Positions 1-6,839 of a stretch of 64,000 nt of DNA are shown piece after piece. The position numbers and the translations under genes were made by a program. Position 1 is the first letter of the stretch. Each line of letters opens with the position of its first letter. Where the stretch lies: positions 1 to 64,000 of the forward strand of contig JAKSPK010000007.1 of NCBI GenBank assembly GCA_024404875.1, written 5' to 3'. The notes below the pieces were generated by a model. The model was not told the origin of the DNA, ran no database searches, and worked only from the letters and a program-made list of their open reading frames with translations. Source of the DNA: Oscillospiraceae bacterium (lineage in GTDB: Bacteria > Bacillota > Clostridia > Oscillospirales > Ruminococcaceae).

Positions 1-1
1 T

Positions 2-544
2 CATCATCACCATCATCACGATCATGATGACGATGAGGAACATGAGCACCATCACGATCACGGTCCGGACTGCACCTGTGGCTGCCATGACCACGAACAT
101 CACCACCATCACGATCATGATGATGAGGAGGAACATGAGCATCATCATCACCACCACCACGATCATGATGACGATGAGGAGCATGAACATCATCACCACC
201 ACCACGAACACGGTCCGGACTGCACCTGCGGCTGCCATGACCACGAACATCATCATCACCACGCGGATGATGTCTTCACGAGCTGGGGTATCGAAACGCC
301 GAAGCTTTACACCGCTGCGGCGATTCAGGCAGCACTCGAAGCGCTTTCTGATGAAGAAAAGTTCGGCATGGTGCTGCGTGCAAAGGGCATCGTTGCCGGC
401 GAAGAAGGTCAATGGATCCACTTCGATTATGTTCCCGGTACGCCGGATGTCCGCACGGGCTCTGCTGAGACCACGGGCAGACTGTGCGTGATCGGCTCGA
501 AGCTGAATGAGGATGCATTGGCAAAGCTGTTCTGTGCAGAATAA
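2..544 (+). CDS. CobW/G3E-family GTPase metallochaperone, C-terminal part (5' end outside window)
   Basis: Open from the window edge to TAA at 542-544, so only the last 180 residues are seen. The first ~88 residues are almost entirely His, Asp and Glu, broken by two copies of a Cys-x-Cys-x-Cys cluster (GPDCTCGCHDHEH). The remaining ~90 residues (from about VFTSWGIETP) look like the CobW C-terminal domain, including the usual late Trp-x-His-Phe-Asp strand. In this family the N-terminal G domain couples GTP hydrolysis to metal delivery, and His-rich tails bind Zn, Ni or Co. The GTPase domain itself is not visible here. A second G3E protein starts 9 bases downstream, so the two are surely co-transcribed. 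Zinc is the most likely metal, by analogy with Zur-regulated CobW/YcgQ sets; this is inference. Confidence 0.82.
   Translation, partial: HHHHHHDHDDDEEHEHHHDHGPDCTCGCHDHEHHHHHDHDDEEEHEHHHHHHHDHDDDEEHEHHHHHHEHGPDCTCGCHDHEHHHHHADDVFTSWGIETPKLYTAAAIQAALEALSDEEKFGMVLRAKGIVAGEEGQWIHFDYVPGTPDVRTGSAETTGRLCVIGSKLNEDALAKLFCAE
59..258 (+). repeat. In-frame duplicated His/Cys metal-binding segment
   Basis: The 50-base stretch at 59-108 recurs at 209-258, exactly 150 bases (50 codons) later, with few changes. Each copy encodes HGPDCTCGCHDHEHHHH or a close variant. The sequence between is CAT/CAC/GAT/GAG-rich and encodes more His, Asp and Glu. This looks like expansion of a metal-binding tail by in-frame duplication. 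Confidence 0.85.
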
Positions 545-553
545 GGAGGGAAT

Positions 554-1513
554 ATGCCGAACAATCAGGAAGACTTGATCCCGGTATACATCTTTCTCGG
601 ATTTCTCGAAGCCGGAAAGACAAGATTTATACAGGATGCGCTGGAGGATGCCAAATTCATCGACGGTGACCGAACACTGCTGCTCTGCTGCGAGGAGGGT
701 GTCGAGGAATACGATACCGCTCGCTTTGAGGAGCTGGATATCACGATGCGAACAGTCTCGGATATCAGTGAGCTGACACCGGAGAATCTTGAGCGTATGG
801 CAAAGGAAGCCCGCGCCGATCGCGTCATGATCGAATACAACGGAATGTGGATGATCCAGCCTCTCTTTGAAGCAATGCCGGAGGACTGGGCGGTGTATCA
901 GTGCGTGCTGATCGCTGATGCTGAAACATTTTTGCAGTATAATCAGAATATGCGCAGCCTCGTTGTGGATAAGCTGAATATTGCGGAGCTGGTCTATTTT
1001 AACCGTTTTACAGAAAAGACTGATTCCATGCCTTATCACCAGCTCGTCCGGGGTGTGACGCGCCGCGCTGATATCTACTATGAAATGCCGGACGGCGAAG
1101 CGGTCTTTGATGATATCGAGGATCCGCTGCCCTTTGATGTCAATGCGAAAAACATTGTGATCGAAGACCGGGACTTCGCGCTGTTCTATCGTGATCTCAT
1201 GGAGGATGCGAAAAAATACGAGAATAAGACGATCACATTCAAAGGCGTCGCAGTGCGCAACTCGACCTTCCCGCCGAATATTTTCGCGGTCGGACGGCAC
1301 ATTATGACCTGCTGTGTCGATGACATTCAGTACAGCTGGATTGCCGCGCAGTACGGCAGACATTTCCTGCCGCGAAAAAATCACTGGGTCACGGTGACGG
1401 GCGCAGTCGAGGTGCGGTTCAATCAGGTGCAGGGCGTTTTCGTGCCGATGCTCCATGTGACAAAGCTGACAGATGCTGAACCGCCGGAGCAGGAAGTCGC
1501 GACATTCTATTGA
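554..1513 (+). CDS. G3E GTPase-like protein fused to a YcgQ/DUF1980-like C-terminal domain
   Basis: 319 residues; ATG 554 follows an AAGGAGG site at 543-549. A P-loop GFLEAGKT lies at residues 16-23, typical of the CobW/G3E class, but the usual CxCC metal motif after it is reduced to a Cys-Cys pair (LLLCCEEG), and a clean NKxD guanine motif is not obvious (an NRFTEKTD segment lies near where it would be). From about residue 215 the protein changes: TFKGVAVRN, then a long stretch ending IMTCCVDD (Cys253, Cys254), resembles the C-terminal soluble domain of TIGR03943/YcgQ proteins, the partner of the YcgR permease in zinc-linked operons. It follows the His-rich CobW gene by 9 bases. Likely role: metal handling together with that protein and possibly an upstream permease outside the window. 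Whether it hydrolyses GTP is uncertain. Confidence 0.75.
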   Translation: MPNNQEDLIPVYIFLGFLEAGKTRFIQDALEDAKFIDGDRTLLLCCEEGVEEYDTARFEELDITMRTVSDISELTPENLERMAKEARADRVMIEYNGMWMIQPLFEAMPEDWAVYQCVLIADAETFLQYNQNMRSLVVDKLNIAELVYFNRFTEKTDSMPYHQLVRGVTRRADIYYEMPDGEAVFDDIEDPLPFDVNAKNIVIEDRDFALFYRDLMEDAKKYENKTITFKGVAVRNSTFPPNIFAVGRHIMTCCVDDIQYSWIAAQYGRHFLPRKNHWVTVTGAVEVRFNQVQGVFVPMLHVTKLTDAEPPEQEVATFY

Positions 1514-1546
1514 GCCGGCAGCATTTGTTTGACAGATGCTGATGCG

Positions 1547-1587
1547 AACGGGGAAAGCAGTCTGCCGACTGTTTTCCCCGTTTTATT
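1547..1587 (+). terminator. Rho-independent terminator after the G3E gene
   Basis: An ACGGGGAAA...TTCCCCGT stem with an inner CAGTC/GACTG pairing is followed by TTTTATT. It closes the metallochaperone operon. Confidence 0.8.
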
Positions 1588-1650
1588 CTGTCTGAGTAAT
1601 GTCTGGAAGAAACGAAAAGTGGTCGCAGTATCCACAGCAATATGCCGTCA

Positions 1651-1746
1651 CCGGGCAGTGCCCGGCTCCGATATAAGATCAGGATGTGAAATCCGGCATT
1701 TTGTTTATTCGTATCCATTGCACTTTTCTCCGTAATATGTTATAAT
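1651..1746 (+). repeat. Solo copy of a dispersed 96-bp repeat carrying a promoter
   Basis: Begins with the palindrome CCGGGCAGTGCCCGG (1651-1665) and ends with TATAAT at 1741-1746. The reverse complement of the tandem units at 49553-49762 matches it almost base for base over the whole length. The gap 1514-1855 holds the preceding terminator, this repeat, and the hairpin repeat in the AraC leader. Confidence 0.85.
1718..1746 (+). promoter_or_regulatory. Sigma-A promoter for the AraC regulator
   Basis: TTGCAC at 1718-1723, 17-base spacer, TATAAT at 1741-1746, with an extended -10 TG. The promoter lies wholly inside the 96-bp repeat. The mRNA leader would be about 100 bases long. Confidence 0.8.
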
Positions 1747-1762
1747 ACAGATGAAATTCTTC

Positions 1763-1831
1763 AGGCAATACCGCACAGAGTCGGGGTACAGATGTGCCGT
1801 CTGGCCGTCAGGCGGGCTTATGAGGTATTGA
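1763..1831. repeat. Short hairpin repeat (GGCAATACCGC family), copy 1
   Basis: Starts AGGCAATACCGCACAGAG and closes with GGTATTG at 1824-1830, so the ends pair. The same opening sequence occurs at about 9273, 12603 and 15888. It lies in the 5' leader of the AraC gene. Confidence 0.65.
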
Positions 1832-1855
1832 CTTTCTGAAAAGGAGGCCATCGGA

Positions 1856-2623
1856 ATGTTTGAGATTCAGCGGATGGGCTGCTCCTGCCGGCACGACAGC
1901 AGCTTTCTGCTCGATCAGCCGCAGGGCTATGATGTTTATCTGATGCTCTTTGTCAAGACACGCGCAGTTTTCCGTCTGGACGGCGAATATCGGCTGGCCG
2001 AGCCGTCAACTTTCATTCTGTATGACCGCAATACACCGCTGTATTACGGTGCATCCGGCGGAGATTATATCAACGACTGGGCTCTGTTTGACTGCACCGA
2101 GCCCTTGCAGGCCGAGGCGAAGGTTCGCTTCAATGAGCTGATTCCAATCGGCGAGCAGATTGATCTGCCGCAGTATTTTCAGCTGATTGCAGACAGCTTT
2201 TTCCGCGGAGCGAATACCAATTCCGCAGGGCTGCTGATCCGTGCTATGCTGACTGAGATCTTCTCTGCACCGGTGAGCAAGGGCTGGACCGATCTGCCGC
2301 ATTACCGCGAGTTGCTGGATCTGCGGCGTCAGCTCTATGCACAGCCGGAGCTGGAATGGGATGTGCAGAGAATGGCGCAGCAGATCAATATCAGCGTGCC
2401 GTATCTGCACGCGCTTTATAAAAAGGCTTTCGGTGTGACCTGCACAAATGATGTCATCCGCAGCCGAATGGAGCAGGCAAAGCAGCTGCTCGGCAATCCT
2501 GCTATGACGGTCGAGGATATTGCCTTTGCCTGCGGCTATCACAGCAGCGTGCATTTTTCCCGCCAGTTTAAGCAGCAGTTCGGCGTATCCCCGATGCAGT
2601 GGCGAAAATCTGACGGACAGTGA
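1856..2623 (+). CDS. AraC-family transcriptional regulator
   Basis: 255 residues; AAGGAGG lies 7-13 bases before ATG 1856. The N-terminal ~150 residues look like the cupin-type ligand-sensing half (FRLDGEYRLAEPSTFILYDR, where the RmlC-like barrel is expected). The C-terminal ~95 residues carry the paired helix-turn-helix of AraC/XylS proteins, ending in the signature FACGYHSSVHFSRQFKQQFG and the PMQWR tail. Single-gene unit with its own repeat-borne promoter. AraC proteins with this arrangement usually answer to sugars or similar small molecules and often control nearby carbohydrate genes, but nothing adjacent shows what it controls here. The trpB gene that follows has its own T-box and is unlikely to be its target. 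Confidence 0.9.
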   Translation: MFEIQRMGCSCRHDSSFLLDQPQGYDVYLMLFVKTRAVFRLDGEYRLAEPSTFILYDRNTPLYYGASGGDYINDWALFDCTEPLQAEAKVRFNELIPIGEQIDLPQYFQLIADSFFRGANTNSAGLLIRAMLTEIFSAPVSKGWTDLPHYRELLDLRRQLYAQPELEWDVQRMAQQINISVPYLHALYKKAFGVTCTNDVIRSRMEQAKQLLGNPAMTVEDIAFACGYHSSVHFSRQFKQQFGVSPMQWRKSDGQ

Positions 2624-2643
2624 AGAAAAGTTTTCTGAAGCTA

Positions 2644-2672
2644 TTGACAAAGGCATTTCGATGTGCTATAAT
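2644..2672 (+). promoter_or_regulatory. Promoter of the T-box/trpB2 transcript
   Basis: TTGACA at 2644-2649, 17-base spacer, TATAAT at 2667-2672: a near-perfect sigma-A promoter. Confidence 0.88.
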
Positions 2673-2679
2673 AGCACTG

Positions 2680-2960
2680 TAAACCGTTGAAGCGGAGAGA
2701 AACGGCGTTCATGCCCCACAGAGAGCCCGGTATTGCTGAGAGCCGGACGGATCACAGAACACCCAATGGCCCGCCGAGGGCGCAGTGAAAGCTGCGACGT
2801 TCAGGCACGCGTAAGTGCCGAGGATATGGATGTATCTGTGAAAAGTGCGCTGTGTTTTCTGATTGTGCAGGGACGCGGCGAATCAAGGTGGCACCGCGAG
2901 CATCGCTCGTCCTTGACTGTAAGAATCTGTCAGGGACGGGCGTTTTTGTCTTTCCCGACA
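2680..2960 (+). promoter_or_regulatory. T-box riboswitch, probably tryptophan-specific
   Basis: The T-box core AAGGTGGCACCGCGA lies at about 2885-2899, followed by TCGTCCTT in the antiterminator. An AGAGAG motif and a GCTGAGAG apical stretch mark Stem I upstream. A TGG triplet at 2767-2769, after GAACACCCAA, sits where the specifier is expected; it would read tRNA-Trp and fits the gene downstream. The segment from about 2905 to 2955 can form the competing terminator (GTCCTTGACTG... CAGGGACGGGCG followed by TTTTTGTC). Known mechanism: uncharged tRNA stabilises the antiterminator and turns the gene on. The specifier assignment is my reading, not a fold. Confidence 0.85.
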
Positions 2961-2989
2961 GCCGAATGAATGAAAAAGGAGTGTTTGTC

Positions 2990-4357
2990 ATGAGCAAGGA
3001 AATCCCCTACAAGATCTACCTGGAAGAATCCGAAATGCCGAAGGAGTGGTACAATCTCCGCGCTGACATGAAGGAAAAGCCCGCGCCGCTGCTTGATCCC
3101 AAGACCCATGCACCGGCCACGCTCGATATGCTTTCGCAGGTCTTCTGCCGCGAGCTCGCCGAGCAGGAGCTGAACGAGACTGATGCTTATATTGAGATTC
3201 CGCAGGAAATTCGCGAGTTCTATAAGATGTTCCGTCCGTCTCCGCTGGTGCGCGCATATCGCCTTGAAAAGAAGCTCGGCACGCCTGCGAAGATCTACTA
3301 CAAATTCGAGGGCAACAACACCTCCGGCAGCCATAAGCTCAATTCCGCGATCGCACAGGCCTATTATGCAAAGAAACAGGGTCTGAAGGGTGTCACAACC
3401 GAGACTGGTGCCGGTCAGTGGGGTACCGCACTTTCAATGGCCTGCGCTTATTTCGATCTCGACTGCAAGGTCTTTATGGTTAAGGTCAGCTATGAGCAGA
3501 AGCCGTTCCGCCGCGAGGTCATGCGCACCTACGGTGCCTCCGTCACACCGTCTCCCTCCGAGACAACGGCTGTCGGACGCAAGATTCTCGCAGAGCATCC
3601 CGGTACGGGCGGCAGTCTGGGCTGCGCAGTTTCCGAGGCAGTTGAAGCGGCCGTCAGCAGCGATGGCTATCGTTATGTACTGGGCTCCGTGCTGAATCAG
3701 GTGCTTCTGCATCAGACCGTCATCGGCCTTGAAACGCAGACAGCGCTTCGCAAGTATGATATCCGTCCGGATGTCATCATCGGCTGCGCAGGCGGCGGCT
3801 CGAATCTCGGCGGATTGATCTCACCGTTCGTCGGCGAGCAGCTTCGCGGCGAGGCGAATTACAGATTCATTGCAGTTGAGCCGGCATCCTGCCCGTCGCT
3901 GACACGCGGCAGATATGCATATGATTATGCAGACACCGGAATGATCTGCCCGCTCGCGAAAATGTATACGCTCGGCGCGGACTATATTCCTGCGCCGAAC
4001 CATGCCGGCGGCCTGCGCTATCACGGCATGAATACGAGTCTCTCCGCACTTCGTGCACAGGGCATTCTGGAAGCGGTTTCGTATAAGCAGACGGAGGTCT
4101 TCGAGGCAGCGGAGCAGTTTGCGCGCATCGAAGGTATTCTGCCGGCACCGGAAAGCTCTCACGCGATCCGCGCGGCGATCGACGAAGCTATTAAGTGCAA
4201 GGAGACCGGCGAGGAAAAGACAATCGTTTTCGGTCTGACCGGAACCGGCTATTTCGATCTCGCAGGCTATGCGAAGTACAATGACGGCGCACTCGAAAAC
4301 CATGTGCCGACCGATGAGGAGCTGGAAGCATCTTTTGCCAAGCTTCCGCAGTTCTGA
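2990..4357 (+). CDS. trpB2: Tryptophan synthase beta chain-like protein (TrpB2 type)
   Basis: 455 residues, PLP-dependent. It is expected to join indole and serine to make tryptophan, or to salvage indole. ATG 2990 is preceded by AAAAGGA; an upstream in-frame start would lie inside the T-box and is rejected. The PLP lysine is Lys116 in NTSGSHKLNSA, and the phosphate-binding glycine loop GCAGGGSNLGG is visible in mid-protein. The extended N-terminus (IYLEESEMPKEWYN) and overall length fit the TrpB2/TIGR01415 branch rather than the ~395-residue TrpB1 that pairs with TrpA. No trpA or other trp gene is nearby, which fits stand-alone TrpB2 use. Regulated by the T-box in its leader. Confidence 0.92.
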   Translation: MSKEIPYKIYLEESEMPKEWYNLRADMKEKPAPLLDPKTHAPATLDMLSQVFCRELAEQELNETDAYIEIPQEIREFYKMFRPSPLVRAYRLEKKLGTPAKIYYKFEGNNTSGSHKLNSAIAQAYYAKKQGLKGVTTETGAGQWGTALSMACAYFDLDCKVFMVKVSYEQKPFRREVMRTYGASVTPSPSETTAVGRKILAEHPGTGGSLGCAVSEAVEAAVSSDGYRYVLGSVLNQVLLHQTVIGLETQTALRKYDIRPDVIIGCAGGGSNLGGLISPFVGEQLRGEANYRFIAVEPASCPSLTRGRYAYDYADTGMICPLAKMYTLGADYIPAPNHAGGLRYHGMNTSLSALRAQGILEAVSYKQTEVFEAAEQFARIEGILPAPESSHAIRAAIDEAIKCKETGEEKTIVFGLTGTGYFDLAGYAKYNDGALENHVPTDEELEASFAKLPQF

Positions 4358-4378
4358 ACTGAAACATGATACGAATGA

Positions 4379-4413
4379 GGGAGGATACCGTCCGCGGATA
4401 TCCTCCCTTTTTT
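4379..4413 (+). terminator. Terminator after trpB2
   Basis: GGGAGGATA (4379-4387) pairs with TATCCTCCC (4399-4407), followed by a run of six T. Confidence 0.9.
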
Positions 4414-4517
4414 ATTGAGCCTGAAACACTGCATTTGGGGTTTGGGACCATTGCCCGGCTGCGGAAATGAACCCTTCTATTATGATCGGGACAGACAATA
4501 CAATTAGTCGAAATCCA

Positions 4518-4546
4518 TTGCATTTTTCGCCTGAGTATGTTATAAT
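4518..4546 (+). promoter_or_regulatory. Promoter of the MoxR-DUF58-transglutaminase operon
   Basis: TTGCAT, 17-base spacer, TATAAT, with extended -10 TG. From ATCCATTGCA through TATAAT it closely matches the promoter end of the 96-bp repeat, but the palindromic half of that repeat is not present here. Confidence 0.8.
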
Positions 4547-4580
4547 AAAACTATCTATACAGTCAGGAGAGTATCAGATT

Positions 4581-5522
4581 ATGAATACTGAGATTCAAAA
4601 GCTTACAGACAGCATCGGCAGCGTAATTGTCGGTAAAGACAGCGTTATTCGGTGTGTTATTGCAGGCCTGCTTTGCAGCGGCCATATTTTGATCGAAGAT
4701 GTTCCCGGTGTCGGCAAGACACAGCTTGCTGCGGCGCTGTCCCGCTCGATCGGCGGCAGCTTCAACCGCATTCAGCTTACCCCCGATATTATGCCCTCCG
4801 ATATCACCGGCTATTCGATGGTCAATCAGACCACCTTCGAGCTGGAATACCGCTCCGGCGCAGCAATGTGCAATTTCCTGCTTGCTGACGAGATCAACCG
4901 CGCCTCTCCGAAGGTGCAGTCTGCGCTGCTGGAGGTCATGGAGGAGCATCAGATTTCCATTGATGGTGAAACGCGCAAGCTGCCCACACCGTTTATGGTG
5001 CTTGCAACGCAGAATCCCGTCGAGACCTACGGTACCTATCATTTGCCGGAGGCGCAGATGGACAGATTCTTCATGCGTATCAGCATGGGTTATCCGTCCG
5101 AGGATGAGGAAATGCTGATTCTCTCCCGTACCGAGCATCACAACCCGATTGAGAATATCAAGGAAGCGGTTCTGCATCCGGAGGATATCGTCAGTTTGCA
5201 GAAGCAGGTTGAGGCAATCTATGTCAGCGATGCCGTTAAGCGCTATATCCTCCGGATCGTCGCGATGACGAGAACGCACGATTCTTTGACCCTCGGCGCA
5301 TCGCCCCGCGGCTCGATCGCGCTCTATAAGGCGGCAAAGGCGAATGCGTTCCTTTCCGGAAGAGAGTATGTGCTGCCCGACGATGTCAAGGCCATGACGG
5401 AAGCGGTGCTTGCGCATAGATTGATCCTTTCGCCGAAGGGTAAGGCCAAGCAGGGTGACACCCGCAGCGTGATTGAAGAAGTGCTGGCGGCAGTGCCTGT
5501 CCCGATGGAAGCAGAGAAATGA
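4581..5522 (+). CDS. MoxR-family AAA+ ATPase
   Basis: 313 residues. ATG 4581 lies about 13 bases after AGGAGAG; the longer upstream frame overlaps the promoter and is rejected. Walker A is VPGVGKT at residues 41-47; Walker B reads LLADEINRASPK; sensor 1 is LATQNP and the arginine-finger stretch LPEAQMDRF follows. This is the standard MoxR core. MoxR ATPases act as chaperone-like maturation factors for metal-binding or VWA proteins. The stop overlaps the next start (ATGA), giving the common moxR / DUF58 / transglutaminase operon, whose usual link is to the cell envelope or stress. No VWA gene lies directly beside it here. Confidence 0.93.
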   Translation: MNTEIQKLTDSIGSVIVGKDSVIRCVIAGLLCSGHILIEDVPGVGKTQLAAALSRSIGGSFNRIQLTPDIMPSDITGYSMVNQTTFELEYRSGAAMCNFLLADEINRASPKVQSALLEVMEEHQISIDGETRKLPTPFMVLATQNPVETYGTYHLPEAQMDRFFMRISMGYPSEDEEMLILSRTEHHNPIENIKEAVLHPEDIVSLQKQVEAIYVSDAVKRYILRIVAMTRTHDSLTLGASPRGSIALYKAAKANAFLSGREYVLPDDVKAMTEAVLAHRLILSPKGKAKQGDTRSVIEEVLAAVPVPMEAEK

Positions 5523-6817
5523 CGGTCGGTTATTTTTGTGCGATCGCCATCGCGCTGGTCTTCATGCTCTATATGGACGGCACGATCGGCGTAATGATGC
5601 TGAGCTTTCTCCTGCTGATGCCGCTGATCTCCGCAGTCATGACATTGCTGGTCCGGCGGAAAGTGCGGGTAACGCTGGAGCTGCCGGATTCTGTTCCGAA
5701 ACATCAGAGGATCACGGCTGTGCTGAAGCTCGAAAAGGATACGCTCCTGCCGCTGCCCTTTCTGCGGCTGAATCTGACGGCGGATGCGCATTTTGATCCG
5801 CTTAATCCCGATGCAGATCCGCTGCCGGAGAAGCCTTCGGAGGAAACACTTGGCCCGCTGCGCTACCAGATTGCGTATCGCCGCTGGAAGAAGCTGCGGG
5901 CGCAGCAGCTCCAGCCCCTCATTCTGCCGATCTGCCTGTCAATGGGAACAGCACGGGAATCGGAATACCGCATTCCGCTGACTGCCCGCTTCTGCGGTCA
6001 TGCTGTGCTGACAGCCGGTTCGCTGCGGCTCTCTGATTATTTCGGGATGTTCCGGTTCAAAATGCAGAATCCGGAGCCAGCCGGTCTGCTGATCCTTCCG
6101 GAGATCCCGGAGATGAAGGCGAATACGGAGCTGTTCCGCTCGGTCGCGACGGCGGCTGCGGCTGCAGATGAGGAAACAGAAACCACACCGAGCTTTTCGG
6201 CATCCGCGATGCCCGGCTATGAGCATCGCGAATATGTTCCGGGCGATTCGCTTAAGCGCATCAACTGGAAGCTTTCGTCAAAGCGGCGGCATCTCATGGT
6301 GCGGCAGGATGAGCCGGTTGCGCTGGCGCGGCTCGCGGTTGTCATGGATTTCCGCAGGAGCCGCGGCGCAGAGCCAACGGCTGTACGGCTCGAATCAGAG
6401 GAGCATCTGATCGAGACGGCACTCGGCTTTCTGATGCTCTGTGCCCGCAACGGCTATCCCTGCAAATTGTTCTATCCGGATGCTGCGGGGGAGTGGACGG
6501 CCGTTGCCGTTGATTACGGCGAGCAGGTGGCAGTTGAAGCGGTAAATCTGCTGCGCGGCGGATTCCGTTCGGCCGCAGAGTTTGCAGGAATGGCAGATGT
6601 TCCGCCGCAGCTTGCGCAGGAAACTGAGAGCGTTTTGCTCTGGTTTGCTGCGGAGAGCACGCCGGAGACCGCTGCTGTGCTGGAGCATCTCCAGACACTG
6701 CTTTATCTGGTTGTGCCGGAGCGGATGCATGAGGATATATGCCTGCCGGATAACGGCTCGCTCTGGTATGTTACCGCCGACCACAAACTCAAACAGGCGG
6801 GCGGCGAGAATGCATGA
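5519..6817 (+). CDS. DUF58 domain-containing membrane protein
   Basis: 432 residues; ATG 5519 overlaps the moxR stop by 4 bases. Two hydrophobic segments occupy about residues 2-20 and 25-45. The DUF58 hallmark, a YVPGDSLKRINWKLSSKR stretch, lies near residues 237-254, followed by a VWA-like fold (VVMDFRRSRG). Usually paired with MoxR, which is thought to act on it. The biochemical role of DUF58 proteins is not settled. It is followed after 22 bases by the transglutaminase gene. Confidence 0.9.
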   Translation: MTVGYFCAIAIALVFMLYMDGTIGVMMLSFLLLMPLISAVMTLLVRRKVRVTLELPDSVPKHQRITAVLKLEKDTLLPLPFLRLNLTADAHFDPLNPDADPLPEKPSEETLGPLRYQIAYRRWKKLRAQQLQPLILPICLSMGTARESEYRIPLTARFCGHAVLTAGSLRLSDYFGMFRFKMQNPEPAGLLILPEIPEMKANTELFRSVATAAAAADEETETTPSFSASAMPGYEHREYVPGDSLKRINWKLSSKRRHLMVRQDEPVALARLAVVMDFRRSRGAEPTAVRLESEEHLIETALGFLMLCARNGYPCKLFYPDAAGEWTAVAVDYGEQVAVEAVNLLRGGFRSAAEFAGMADVPPQLAQETESVLLWFAAESTPETAAVLEHLQTLLYLVVPERMHEDICLPDNGSLWYVTADHKLKQAGGENA

Positions 6818-6839
6818 TAAATGAAAGGGGGGCTGAGCC

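Noticed and set aside
24..491. Met/Thr/Ile-rich frame at the window start
   Set aside because: It is the +1 frame of the His-codon repeat in the CobW gene.
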